A stretch of DNA of 64,000 nt from Thereva unica (Eukaryota; Arthropoda; Insecta; Diptera; Therevidae): assembly GCA_949987705.1 (NCBI GenBank), contig OX465283.1:137046101-137110100 (forward strand), given 5' to 3'. Of the stretch, positions 22,254-34,831 are shown one piece after another. The translations under genes were made by a program, and so were the position numbers. The notes beneath the pieces were generated by a model, which did no database searches, was not told the origin of the DNA, and was given only the letters and a program-made list of their open reading frames with translations. The stretch's first letter is position 1. Every line of letters begins with the position of its first letter.

Positions 22254-23290
22254 ATACATAGTACATAATACATAGTTCATAGCAATATACATAGTGCGTA
22301 GTGAAATGGGGGACGTACTAATTTCTGCGTCTTCCCTCATCTCATTGCAATATATAAGTGATATATGTATATATATTGCCAATAAAAACTTTTACTTCAC
22401 ATATTTTATATTAATATTATTCTTTTATTTAATACGTTTATTTAACATTTATTTATTATTATATTTAATAGCTTTAGACTTTAATAGTTTAAGATTTTTC
22501 TATTTTTTATTATGTCACACCGAAAATTACATAACGGTTTTTAATTATACAACTTATTATAGGAGACTTCCTTATCGAATAAACTCCTAACTAATACTCT
22601 TACAAATATTCAAAATTATTTTTAATATCACAATATTTGTGTGGCTATGTTTTTAAAATTGTTTCTGTGTACAGTGTATACATACGTGATATGACAATCC
22701 AAATTCCCCAAGTGTATTTAATAGTAGTAGTGAGAATCCAAATTGTGACGTAACCAAAAACACTGTGCTTAAAATTATTAGAACAGAAACTGAGTGGATA
22801 CTTGAATAAAACTTATTACAACGAAACGCGTATATACAAGTAGCGACTGCTACACGTAGTACATGGTATATAATTTATGGTGCATAGTACATAATATTTA
22901 GTACGTAATACGTAATACATAATATACCGTGTATAGATAATACATAGTACATAATGCCTAGTACATAGTACATAATAAATAGTACATAAAACAAAGCTCA
23001 GAGTATATGGTACCTAATCATACCATCTACTACATAGTACAAAATACAACAGAGCTATGTACTATATATTCATAATACCTAGTACATAATACTTAGTACA
23101 CAATACCTTGTACATAGTACATAGTAGATAATACATAGTTTATAGTATACAGTACGTAGTACATACTGCATAATACATACATAGTTCATAATCATAGCGC
23201 ACAGTTCATAGTCCCAGTACATAGTACCTAATACATAGTACACACTTGGTACATAAAACATAGTATATATTACGTAGTACATAGTACTAA
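22254..23290. repeat. TACATAGTAC-type degenerate minisatellite (left arm)
   Basis: About 1 kb is dominated by variants of ACATAGTACATAATACATAG, a loose 10 bp unit built on TAC and GTA words. GTAC makes it locally self-complementary. The densest parts are 22254-22310 and 22850-23290. Between them, 22320-22850 is AT-rich sequence that keeps a 98-codon frame of low complexity. The mirrored copy is at 24384-25420. Frames rich in Tyr, Cys and Met across it are products of the repeat. Confidence 0.8.
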
Positions 23291-23834
23291 CTCATACAAT
23301 AAAAACTGAAATCCCCAAACTAAAATTTTTCCCACGGTACGCATAAAAAATGACCGTGGCGGAAAATTGCCCAATGTGCCTAAAAAGTTTTCACATCAAA
23401 AACTACAAACATGCTTTTTAAAATGAACTAATAAAATATAAAAGATAATTTTAAAATTACAGTACATACTTATATGTAAAAATTCTGGGCCGATTTTCAG
23501 TGCAATCGGAGCACAATTGCCAAAATTATTCCCACTTTTTAATTCACAAATTTTGACCACAAAACTCGTGTGACGGATTCACAAAATAAAATATTCAAAT
23601 AAAACCTTAAAGAATAGAAATCCAACGTTAAAACTTAACATCTCCAAAAAAATTCATTTTTAATCTAAAATTTTAATCATTTAATCATGATTGCGGTTGA
23701 AATTGATCAATCATCAATCACCTAAAATGATTACTTCTCTGATTAAATATATCAATCTCTAATCATGATTACAGACTACAGCTTTTAGTCGCAATCATTA
23801 ATCATCAATCAGATTAAATTTTGCCCAACACTGG
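23291..23834 (+). other. Tail of the left arm with inner hAT-like end
   Basis: It carries CCCACGGTACGC ... GACCGTGGCGG (a short inverted motif), one diverged satellite-like word (TTTTCAGTGCAATCGGAGCA near 23497), then AATCATGATT-rich subterminal sequence and the terminal GCCCAACACTGG. The ATCATGATT-rich character matches that of the outer left end. Confidence 0.6.
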
Positions 23835-25940
23835 TCCCACCAGTGTTGGGCAAAATTTAATCTGATTGATGATTAATGATTGCGACTAAAAGCTGTAGTC
23901 TGTAATCATGATTAGAGATTGATATATTTAATCAGAGAAGTAATCATTTTAGGTGATTGATGATTGATCAATTTCAACCGCAATCATGATTAAATGATTA
24001 AAATTTTAGATTAAAAATGAATTTTTTTGGAGATGTTAAGTTTTAACGTTGGATTTCTATTCTTTAAGGTTTTATTTGAATATTTTATTTTGTGAATCCG
24101 TCACACGAGTTTTGTGGTCAAAATTTGTGAATTAAAAAGTGGGAATAATTTTGGCAATTGTGCTCCGATTGCACTGAAAATCGGCCCAGAATTTTTACAT
24201 ATAAGTATGTACTGTAATTTTAAAATTATCTTTTATATTTTATTAGTTCATTTTAAAAAGCATGTTTGTAGTTTTTGATGTGAAAACTTTTTAGGCACAT
24301 TGGGCAATTTTCCGCCACGGTCATTTTTTATGCGTACCGTGGGAAAAATTTTAGTTTGGGGATTTCAGTTTTTATTGTATGAGTTAGTACTATGTACTAC
24401 GTAATATATACTATGTTTTATGTACCAAGTGTGTACTATGTATTAGGTACTATGTACTGGGACTATGAACTGTGCGCTATGATTATGAACTATGTATGTA
24501 TTATGCAGTATGTACTACGTACTGTATACTATAAACTATGTATTATCTACTATGTACTATGTACAAGGTATTGTGTACTAAGTATTATGTACTAGGTATT
24601 ATGAATATATAGTACATAGCTCTGTTGTATTTTGTACTATGTAGTAGATGGTATGATTAGGTACCATATACTCTGAGCTTTGTTTTATGTACTATTTATT
24701 ATGTACTATGTACTAGGCATTATGTACTATGTATTATCTATACACGGTATATTATGTATTACGTATTACGTACTAAATATTATGTACTATGCACCATAAA
24801 TTATATACCATGTACTACGTGTAGCAGTCGCTACTTGTATATACGCGTTTCGTTGTAATAAGTTTTATTCAAGTATCCACTCAGTTTCTGTTCTAATAAT
24901 TTTAAGCACAGTGTTTTTGGTTACGTCACAATTTGGATTCTCACTACTACTATTAAATACACTTGGGGAATTTGGATTGTCATATCACGTATGTATACAC
25001 TGTACACAGAAACAATTTTAAAAACATAGCCACACAAATATTGTGATATTAAAAATAATTTTGAATATTTGTAAGAGTATTAGTTAGGAGTTTATTCGAT
25101 AAGGAAGTCTCCTATAATAAGTTGTATAATTAAAAACCGTTATGTAATTTTCGGTGTGACATAATAAAAAATAGAAAAATCTTAAACTATTAAAATCTAA
25201 AGCTATTAAATATAATAATAAATAAATGTTAAATAAACGTATTAAATAAAAGAATAATATTAATATAAAATATGTGAAGTAAAAGTTTTTATTGGCAATA
25301 TATATACATATATCACTTATATATTGCAATGAGATGAGGGAAGACGCAGAAATTAGTACGTCCCCCATTTCACTACGCACTATGTATATTGCTATGAACT
25401 ATGTATTATGTACTATGTATCAGTGTTCGGCACAATCAACTAATTTTTTAATCAGGCCAATAATCATGATTAAAACCAATAATGATTGAGGATTAATGAT
25501 TATGAAATCTATTCTAAACCTGGATTGTGCTCCCATTGTATTGAATATTAGTATCGGGAGGTTTTAAGGGCTCCCAATAACGAATTTGTTGTCAAAATGG
25601 CGGACGAATTTTGGGAAATGTGTTCCGATTGTACTGAAATTCAGTATCGGGGGGTTTTAGGGGTTCCAAATGACGGATTTGTGGTCAAAATTTTAAAATA
25701 CAAAATGGCGGACAAGTTTTGGCAATTTTCTTCCGATTGTATTGAAATTCAGAATGGAGGAGTTTTAAGGGTTCCAAATGACGGATTTGGGGCCGAAATT
25801 GTAAAATTCAAAATGGCGGCCAAGTTTTGGCAAATGTGTTCCGATTGTACTGAAATTGAATATCGAGGGGTTTGAAGGGTTCCAAATGACGTATATTTGT
25901 AAATTTTAAAATTCAAAATGGCGGACGAGTTTTGGCAAAT

Positions 25941-26386
25941 TTTTTTTTTGTGACAGACTAGAGGCTTAGGGAAAGTCCCTTTGTACTGTCGACAATCCAT
26001 TTTTCGTATAGACTGATTGTCGAACAGCAGCCCTAGCCGGAAGATAGAGAGAATAAGGAAGTAACTGTCACAACCTAGCCGCGATATTTTATTCCAACTA
26101 CTCCCAACCATTTCGCGACTCTGACATCGGGCGTCGAGAACAACTCGCTGGAGTGTTATGCCTCCTGAAACGAGTTGAGTCTCATCAACCAACCGATGGC
26201 ATGCGCTTGGTGGATCGGGGAAGGACTAGGGAAGGCTATGACAGGGGAATCAGGAATGTAAAGAGGGAAGAAGAAAGAAGGAAAGTTAGGTGGGAAAGGC
26301 GAAGGACCGTGGCACCACCGGGATTCGAACCCGGGACCTCTGGGGATAGCCGTCAGGCGCCTTACCTCTAGACTACCGAGGCCCCC
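25941..26386 (-). mobile_element. tRNA-derived SINE (right arm copy)
   Basis: The mirror image of the left-arm SINE, essentially identical, with the B box complement GGATTCGAACC near 26320 and the poly-A as a T-run at 25941-25949. Its presence at the mirrored position shows that the arm was duplicated after the SINE inserted. Confidence 0.85.
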
Positions 26387-26802
26387 AATGTTCCGATTGT
26401 ACTGAAATTCAGTATCGGGGGGTTTTAGGGGTTCCAAATGACGGATTTGTGGTCAAAATTTTAAAATTCAAAATGGCGGACAAGTTTTGCCAATTTTGTT
26501 CCGATTGTACTGAAATTCAGTATGGGGGGTTTTAGGGGTTCTAAGTAACGGATTTTTGGTCGAAATTTTAAAATTCAAAATGGCAGACAAGTTTTTGGCA
26601 AATGTGTTCCGATTGTACTGAAATTCAATATCGAGGGGTTTGAAATGTCCCAAATGACGTATTTGTGGTCAAAATTTTAAAATTCAAAATGGCGGACGAG
26701 TTTTGGCAAATGTGTTCCGATTGTACTGAAATTCAGTATCGGGGTTTTAGAGGTTCCAAATGATGGATGTGTGGCCAAAATATTAAAATTCAAAATGGCG
26801 CA

Positions 26803-27355
26803 TGACTGCTAAAAGCCGACAAAGCCTACTATAGTCTGTCAAGGCTCTTTAAATCAAAGCATCTAACTAACTCTAAACTTTTACTATATAAGACGATGGT
26901 CTTAGCTGTACTCACATATGCATCTGAAACGAGGGTGCTTAGCAAAAAGCACTCAAACCTCTTAGCCGTGTTCGGGAGGAAAACACTTCAGAGGATTGTT
27001 GGCCTCGTATGGAAGGAAGGACGATTCCAGAGAGACTCTTCAATGACGAGATTTACGAGCGCTTTCGTGATATGAATGTTGTAAAGAAAATAAAGCTCGG
27101 TAGGCTGCGGTGGGCAGGTCATCTAGCTCGTATGAGTGAAAATGAGCCTGCTCGTAAAGTTCTTTGCGGTAGGACCTATGGGGTGCGATAGCGAAGGAGA
27201 CCCAGCCTTCGTTGGAAGGCTGGTGTAGACCAGCACGCTCAGAGGTTAGGGATGCCACACTGGATGACACCGGATCAGAATCGGGACCGGTGGAGAGGAC
27301 AGTTGCGAGAGGGCAGGACCGGATCCCGGTTGTAGAGCCGACAAAGAAGAAGAAT
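26803..27355 (+). pseudogene. LINE 3' fragment (right arm)
   Basis: The mirrored copy of 20316-20868. The frame at 27009-27191 reads the tail with LGRLRWAGHLARM. A second short frame (27212-27409) continues in another phase, showing at least one frameshift relative to an active element. Confidence 0.8.
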
Positions 27356-30324
27356 TTAAACACAAGTGGGTCTCTGAATCTTGGAGATGAAATATCTCGA
27401 TTAAAATGAGAATCTTTCCTAAATTTAACTAAAATATAATTTGTAACGAATCCACCCATACCATTCATACTTCCCCTTTATATATAAGTTAGCAATGATA
27501 CTTCCACCTATTTCATGCTGCCAAAGTCAAGGTTCTCCACCCTACGAACTTCCAGAGGTATTAGTCGTACAAGTCACAAGTTTGGACTTTTTCACTAAAA
27601 TTTCAACTTCAATTACTTTTTTCTCCAAAAAATGCGTAGTTAATATTTTTTTTTTTGAAAGCTTGGACAGTTCTCTGTGAATAAAGTCCAAACAATTATT
27701 ATGCTACGAGTTATAAGTTAATTTTGACGTTAAAATTGGCCTTATTTGATACTTTTCGACATAAACTCAGATGGAAAGGTACTAAAAAATATGAAATAGA
27801 GCCAATTCTAGCATTAAATTTTCTTATAACTTCAAAATTAAAGGCTGTAGCATAAAAATTGTGTACATAGCGTATATTGCTACCATTTTCATAAAAATAG
27901 GCCATAATGTTACAAAAATACAAGGTGATACATAAACCTCTGCATTTCATTTCAAAACGCTGTAGCGGCTAAATCGTTACGATTCCACACCACCCTCATA
28001 CCTGAGGATTTTTTATTCATCTATCCACAGCCGGTCACTTTGTAAACATAACGGATACACCCTGTATAGAGAAAATTCTGATTCATTATGTCGATGAGAA
28101 AAAAGGAAAACAAGAAAAAGGTTCTAAGCACTAAATGAGCGATGGAATGTGTTAGTGAGTAAGATTGTAAACACGTGGAAGATTTAACTAAATAATTGCG
28201 ACATATGTATGTTAAAATAATTCCTCAAAAATAGGGTCGCTTGGCACGAAAACCAATACCATCACGGCAGAAGAATTTTCCTACCTATAAGAATTTTCAG
28301 TCCTTAACTAAATACTTTTCGAGTAAACATATAGTGAAGGTCCCGTGAATTGAAAATCTTGGAACCTGTTTGCAAGAACACACTTGCACCACGGACTTCT
28401 AACAGGCCTTATTTTTTAGATAATTTCATAGCGAAGAGCTTCACCAATGCATTTGTTATACTAAAAGTTATCAGGAACGGAGATATTAAAAGAAATGTAA
28501 AAAAATCATATTTTATTCACAATAGGTTAATTAAAATGTTAACCAAATTGTGGGCAAACTTGGGGTATTAAACTACACCCTAAAACGAATCGATTCCAAT
28601 AATAATCTCGTCTATGGGCCAAAATGGCCATAAAAAAGCCTTGCCGACTAGCCTACAGTGATTTAAATGAAATAATTTCATTTCTTCAAGTAATATAAAC
28701 AGAAATCGGTCTCTGAACCTTTAAGACGAAATCCCTCGATTAAAATGAGACTTCCAAATTTATGTTGGATTGAATTTCAATACAATCGGAGCACGATTGC
28801 CAAAACTAGTCCGCCATTTTGAATTTTAATATTTTGACCACAAATTCGTTAATTGGAACCCTTCAAACCAATCGGAACACATTTGCCAAAACTTGTCCGC
28901 CATTTTGAATTTTACAATTTCGACCACAAATCCGTCATTTGGAACCCTTAAAACCCCACATACCAAATTTCAGTACAATCGGAACACATTTGCCAAAACT
29001 CGTCCGCCATTTTTAATTTTAAAATTTTGACCACAAATCCGTTATTTAGAACCCTTAAAACCCCCCCATACTGAATTTCAGTACAATCGGAGCACATTTA
29101 CCAAAACTTCCTCCACCATTTTCAATTTTAAAATTTTGACCACAAATTGGTTATTTAGAACCCCTAAAACCCCCCTATATTGAATTTCAGTACAATCGGA
29201 ACCCATTTGCCAAAACTTGTCCGCCATTTTGAATTTTACAATTTCGATCACAAATCCGACATTTGGAACCCTTAAAACCACCCCATACTGAACAAAATTT
29301 CCGAAACTAGTCCGCCATTTTGAATTTTAAATTTTTGACCACAATCCGTCATTTGGAACCCTTAAAACCCCCCATACTGAATTTCAGTACAATCGAAATA
29401 AAATTGCCAAAACTCGTCCGCCATTTTAAAGTTTACAATTTCGACCACAAATCCGTCATTTGGAACCCTTAAAACCCCTCCATTCTGAATTTCAGTACAA
29501 TCAGAACACATTTACCAAAACCCCCTCCACCATTTTCAATTTTAAAATTTTGACCACAAATCCGTTATTTAGAACCCTTAAAACCCCCCCATACTGAATT
29601 TCAGTACAATCGGAACACATTTGCCAAAACTTGTCCGCCATTTGTAATTTTACAATTTCGACCCCAAATCCGTCATTTGGAACCCTTAAAACCCCTCCAT
29701 TCTGAATTTCAGTACAATCGGAACACATTTACCAAAACCCCCTCCACCATTTTCAATTTTAAAATTTTGACCACAAATCCGTTATTTAGAACCCTTAAAA
29801 CCCCCCCATACTGAATTTCAGTACAATCGGAACACATTTGCCAAAACTTGTCCGCCATTTTGAGTTTTGCAATTTCGACCCCAAATCCGTCATTTGGAAC
29901 CCTTAAAACCCCTCCATTCTGAATTTCAGTACAATCGGAGCACATTTACCAAAACCCCCTCCACCATTTTCAATTTTAAAATTTTGACCACAAATCCGTT
30001 ATTTAGAACCCCCCCATACTGAATTTCAGTACAATCGGAACAAAATTGCCAAAATTACTCCGCAATTTACTAAAAAAACTGGAAAAAATTTCAGGGAGAC
30101 AATAAGCTCATATTAATCACTAAAGAGTTAATCATTCAATCATGATTAAGATTAGATTTCATAATCAATAATCATTCTGATGATTTGATTTTCCCCAAGA
30201 TTACTCGATGTAATCTTGATTAATGATTGATTTAATCATGATTGATTCACTCATGATTGGTTTTAGCCATGATTATTAGTCTGATTGAAAAATTAGTCGA
30301 ATGTGCCCAACACTGGGTCCCACT

Positions 30325-31599
30325 TATCTTATTTTTGATGTACTACCAATAGCACGTAGTCCGTAGTCCGGAATATAGGCAACCTAAACCCCGAATATCG
30401 AATCCGAAAGAAAACGTACGATCAAGATTGACTCAAGCGAAGAGCTCTTTGAGGTCTACAATTGGAATGATAAAAAAAATGCTCACACGCTTTCCTTCGA
30501 CTAATCGGTTCCAGTTTTCGATCTAATGCGGAAGTCGGATACGATAGTCGATTCCCATATAATAAAAAAAATAGCTTAAACCATGCTCAATATAATACTG
30601 AATCTGCCCGTGAAAATCCCTTCGCAGTGAGAATGGGAGTTTTTGAGATTAGCTCTGTATGGCTGACAGACAAAAATTGTAAAAATACTTGGTTTTGTTT
30701 GAATATCATGCGAATAACCATATGAGCTCAGAACAGGAGAATTATTTTGAAATCACAGACAGACACAGGACACTCCTATTATAATTATATAGATATCAGA
30801 ATATTGAAAGCTTGGATTAAAACTGATTAAAGCTATGCAAAGGTTGCTTGAATAGTTCGGTAATAAAGAATCAAACCTAATCGGCTTCCGGAAAAATGCT
30901 ATTATTGTTTTTCAAATACTCATCCCCTACAATTAATGTGTATTGCATACGATTGAACCTGTCATATTTTATCCAATGATATCCTATTTTTATCGTCTAA
31001 CTTACTACTACATATCTCCCTTGACGTGAACACCTAACTAAATGATAATACGAAAGTTTCATCTTCAAAATCATCGAAGGAATTCCTACACATCTTCTGC
31101 ATTTCCTGGCGACGTTGAAACTTAATCGCTTAATCAAAGTGTTGACTTATAAAAATTAGCCATCTGCCTCTTCCAGACACCCCTTAACCTAATCTTTACT
31201 TTTTCTATTCTTCGAGCTGAACTTTCACATATCAAGGCTATTCAGCGAATGAGACATTGGTTCAAATTGTTTTTCCTAATTTTTTGAATGACCTTTGCGC
31301 CAGAGGCGGATTAAGGATCTGGAGGTTCCTAGACAGAATCTGTGGTGAAATAACGGGAAAAAGTATAATAGTATATCTATGTTGATCCGAACCACCGTCG
31401 GCTCGAATTTCTTTTTATGAATTAAATCGATCTTGAAATATGGGATACAAACCCACCTAGTGCTAGGAAGGAGGTGCCACACCATATACCCCTGCTAACA
31501 GGCTACTCTCTAACAATATAACAAACTTGTGTGTTCTAGATGGGGCCTTACTATCGGATCATAATCAGATCATCAGATTCAACATTGTCGGCCACCCAC
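30325..31599. other. No gene recognised; contains one dispersed repeat copy
   Basis: 30568-30705 matches 17158-17335 in direct orientation (ATACTGAATCTGCCCGTGAAA, GACAGACAAAAATTG, AAAATACTTGGTTTTGTTT). The rest shows only short frames with no recognisable content. Confidence 0.5.
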
Positions 31600-32395
31600 A
31601 TATGTATTTGCGCCTCTTCCTGCCTCTATTAACTAAAGATAGCTGCAACGTGGCTCACTGAGGTGCTTATCTATTCCTACTACTATAGCAACACTGTTTT
31701 TCTCTCCCAGTCTTAGCGTAAAGTGCCCTGGTGGAACGACAGGCTGGCTGCAATGTGAAGGAAATGATTGTTCAATAGGATACAATATACTGAGAAAAGG
31801 GAAGAATACAGGTACACCCTAACAGGTTACAATAAGGAGTGTAGGCGCTCCAAAAGGACTGCGTGGCATTGTGAGAGCCTACAGACTCTACCACAGGCAA
31901 CTACCCTCCAAAGGTTCCTCTCCAAAGACTCCTTGAACAGAGTGCGCCTTCTAAAAAAGGAGGCCTCTCCACTTTTCTAATCCTTGAGGTGCTGCTCAGC
32001 GAGTACTTTTCAGGATGAATCCTTCAGACCGCTAATTCCCGGGGTGCTAGGTACAGTCAAAGAACCAGACCGTTATTCCCGGAGGATTTCGGAGAACACT
32101 TTCGACCGAGACAAGGTTAAATGAGCAGTTACCTCTCGGTAACCCTGAGGAGATGAAACTTCTGTTTCTTTAGAGCCATCTTCAATTGGGGATACATTCC
32201 AACCTTAAGCTGTTGGTGGGATATCCGACCGGCCATGTATGGCTAGGTATCACCTTCTCAACCTAGGATTGGCTCAGAAGTGACAGAGTGGAAGGTGAAA
32301 AGACGTAGGCACATATTCTCTGTAATTGTCCTCCGCTGATCTGGCTTAGAAGGGGAATGTTTATCAGAGAACTGATGAGGCCCGTTTAAGTCCGG
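31600..32395 (+). pseudogene. Decayed LINE (Jockey/R1-type) fragment
   Basis: The plus frame at 31768-31980 reads a linker between endonuclease and reverse transcriptase: RIQYTEKREEYR, then YNKECRRSKRTAW and LQRFLSKDSLNRVR, a block known from Jockey-type polyproteins. Upstream, about 31725, CCCTGGTGGAACGACAGGCTG encodes the usual PWWN-x-x-L start of this linker. Downstream text (32220-32390: GTATCACCTTCTCAACC, GTCCTCCGCTGATCTGGC) resembles the C-terminal Cys/His tail. Reverse transcriptase itself is mostly deleted and several frames are broken. Confidence 0.7.
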
Positions 32396-32399
32396 TCAC

Positions 32400-32870
32400 T
32401 AAAGACCTTCTTGCCTTAGCTTTTATTTCCATCCAGGATCTTCCAGTTGTCGCTACCTCTGCTGATAGGGTTCTCTTCCTCATTGTTGTAGGTCTTCCAA
32501 CTCGACGGGCCCCTTGCGGTTTCCAGTGACTAGATTATCATTTTCGTATCGCAAGGAGTAGCCAATTCAATTCTATTTCCTTCGCATTTGTAATTCTCTT
32601 TTGCCAAGGGATTTTTAGCATACGACTTAAGCATCGGTTGACGAAAACTTGTAGGTGCTCTGTGATGAATTGGGTGACTTTCCTTTTTCGCAGCCGTACT
32701 AAAGAACTGCCTTAACATTGGGATTGAACAGCCGCAATTTGATATTAGTTGAGATCGGCGTTGTCCTAAATAGGCATACACAGGCGCTTCATGGTTTATT
32801 TATCAAGTGCCATCTTCTTCTGCCGCACTATTTTCAGTAATAACCCTACCTAGGTAACAGAATTTATCCA
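32400..32870 (-). pseudogene. Decayed copy of the LINE found at 53613-56082
   Basis: The DNA matches the LINE in the gd intron over about 470 bp. Shared words include CCAGTTGTCGCTACCTCTGC, GTTCTAGGTCTTCC-like text, AACTTGTAGG ... GATGAATTGGGTGACTTTCC and AAGAACTGCCTTAAC (compare 53700-54190). It covers only the polyprotein C-terminus and carries frameshifts and stops. Confidence 0.8.
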
Positions 32871-34392
32871 CCAAACAAAATTTTGCCGCAGCAAAAATCG
32901 TATATTTGCGAAACCATCCCTCGTCGTCCTTTCCTATTTGAATCCAGCAGAAATTTTTACCTATTTCTCCTAGGACTTTATTGTTGACTAAAAGGACTTC
33001 GCTCGGCTCGCGAAATTAGCAAAGAATGTCCGCCTAATTGTTCTTAGGTACTTACATCCTACACGGCTCTTAATTTCTTTATAATGTTCCGTTTGTGATG
33101 TGATCAGTTACTTCCTTGGACCCAATAACTTCGGAGCTGTAATATTTTTTTGTTCTCTACCTCAAACTAATCTCCACCATTTATGTAGTACACTTAATCG
33201 ACCAGAATACTACTACCAACTCTTATAAAACTGTTCAATCTGATTCGCAAGCGCCATAATGCGTTTCAAGGTACGGACACAAAAATTTATTCGGCATGTC
33301 TTATTTGTTTTTTTTTTTGTTTCAAGTGTCTGGCATGGGCCTTAGACGTCTTAAATTACAATACTCGGCCTGCGATGTTCCTAAAAATTCTGTGGTTTAT
33401 ATTTGGGAATTATTTAAGGGCCTTGACCTTAAGGCCTTAAGAAAAAAAAATCCACTGATCGTAATATTTCTTTTACACATTGGAGAGTTATACCCAAGTT
33501 AAATAAGTCCTTATAAATCTAAAAAACCCAAAACGACAATGCCGACCTCACGGTGATTAATATTAAATTAACATCATTGAAAGTGACTGTGCCATGTTGT
33601 CACCTTGAAACCCAACTTCGTAAATACTTCTCCACTAATAGCTGCACCACTTTGTTGCACTAATTGCTACTCGCTGATCATTTATAATGAAGTTTTGAAT
33701 AATGGGCGAATAAATTAAGGATATACACGCTCTGCAGATGCACAATCTTTTGCCTGAATTAATTCAACATTATTTATTGCAAAAAATATTGTACATGAAC
33801 AAAATATCAAAAGAAATGTGTTAACGATCGTTTACTTGTCCTCACTCCTCTCCTCTTTCATCGCGCCCTTTGCTTCGACACATGCAACATCTTACTTACA
33901 GTTGATAAAACTCATAGGACAAGACCGCTCACCGAATTCCTTGCTACTAAAAATAAATGGGAAGAGTTATCAGATATGGAAAATATGATGATATTGATGA
34001 AGGTATGAAGGTAGTCAGGGCAAAGTTCTAGGGTAAGTTACACTACTTTAACAGGCGGTTATTTTGACATTGTCGTTGACGTTGTCTTTTTCAATTTATA
34101 TTTGGCTTTAATGAAACGTAGGTCCTGAAATAATTGAACGGCATGGAATAAATGTGTTTTAGTTAATCTATAATCTGACAATATTTGAGACTAGGTCTGA
34201 ATGTGCTTGATAACATAATGGAAAATGTCGAAGGAACTGAGAAAACAACCATCGGCAGGACTGCTAGGCCATTTTTAACAGTAAGCAGAAGAAAGTATGA
34301 TAGAATGGAACCCAAGGAGACATTAGCAATATTTGTTGAATAAATCACCAGTAAGATTACAATTAGTTAGAGGAAAATGACTAGCAGCTTAT
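32871..34392. other. No gene recognised
   Basis: No domain, repeat partner or splice-consistent frame was found. Short frames at 33296-33502 and 34163-34348 are unremarkable. Confidence 0.4.
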
Positions 34393-34393
34393 T

Positions 34394-34831
34394 TACCCCG
34401 TTTATGACTAGGTTGAAAAGTTGAGTCGAGGTTGAGTTGAAATTTCGACCACCGTATATGATGTCGAGTTGAGTTCACTTTAGGTTGAAATAGAGTTGAA
34501 CTGATATCAAAACATAACCTCAAATTTTTGTGTGAAATACTCATTTATAGATACGAAAATATTCAGAGCGAAATAATTTTTTGTTCCTGTGCCCTAAAAA
34601 ACACCGAACGCAAAACTAACGCCGAAAGCGGACTTCACGGATGGTAAACAAATAAAACAAATGTCACTTCAACCCAATTTCAACTCAACCCGCGAATTTG
34701 AGGTGAAATTCAACTCCACCCAGGTAGGAGACCTGAGTTGGGTTGATTGGACCCAGTTTCAACTCGACATCCGTTTATGACTGGGTTGAACCCAGGTTGA
34801 ACCTGGGTTGAACCTAGTCATAAACGGGGTA
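34394..34831. mobile_element. About 440 bp MITE rich in TTGAGTTG words
   Basis: The ends are perfect inverted repeats of about 24 bp: TACCCCGTTTATGACTAGGT at the left and its complement at 34808-34831. A 3 bp ATT may be duplicated at 34391-34393 and 34832-34834. The interior is packed with TTGAGTTGA, CAACTCAACC and CCAGGTTGAA words, with a 12 bp tandem AACCTGGGTTGA near the right end. No coding capacity. The DNA transposon superfamily is not assigned. Confidence 0.75.

Larger units (their letters stand above)
17356..23834 (+). repeat. Left arm of the 13 kb palindrome
   Basis: In order: an hAT-like end with ATCATGATT-rich subterminal text (17356-17580), a forward 108 bp satellite array (17608-18900), mixed middle sequence with the repeat at 19605-20220 and a LINE scrap (20316-20868), an inverted satellite array interrupted by a SINE (20870-22145), an internal end (to 22253), a TACATAGTAC minisatellite (22254-23290), and a 540 bp tail ending in ATTTTGCCCAACACTGG. 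The only arm differences I see are at about 21765-21785 (left) against 25885-25905 (right), plus perhaps isolated bases. Confidence 0.85.
17356..30316. mobile_element. 13 kb compound palindromic element, hAT-like ends, 8 bp target duplication
   Basis: Two nearly identical 6.48 kb copies lie tail to tail about a 5 bp centre TCCCA (23835-23839). Every feature of the left half recurs mirrored in the right half, with coordinates summing to 47674 near the centre and 47671 beyond a small indel at about 25890. The outer left end reads CAGTGTTGGGCACATTCGAC, the outer right end is its complement, and the inner ends read CCAGTGTTGGGCAAAA. GTCCCACT stands before the left end (17348-17355) and after the right end (30317-30324), and the unique flanks join into a plausible single locus. 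CAGTG-type ends with an 8 bp duplication are typical of the hAT superfamily. No transposase frame is visible, so it is non-autonomous. Confidence 0.85.
23840..30316 (-). repeat. Right arm of the 13 kb palindrome
   Basis: The reverse complement of the left arm over about 6.48 kb. The visible difference is near 25890-25900, where ACGTATATTTGTAAATTTT replaces the complement of AAAATTTTGACCACAAATACG, a net loss of 3 bases. The same SINE, LINE scrap and satellite variants sit at the mirrored positions, so the duplication happened after those insertions. Confidence 0.85.

Noticed and set aside
22254..23290. CRISPR-like array
   Set aside because: The units are about 10 bp, contiguous and variable, without spacers, and the genome is eukaryotic.
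17356..30316. Palindrome as a pure assembly artefact
   Set aside because: Mirror symmetry stops exactly at transposon ends, the two flanks differ, and an 8 bp duplication brackets the unit. An artefact is still possible but less likely.
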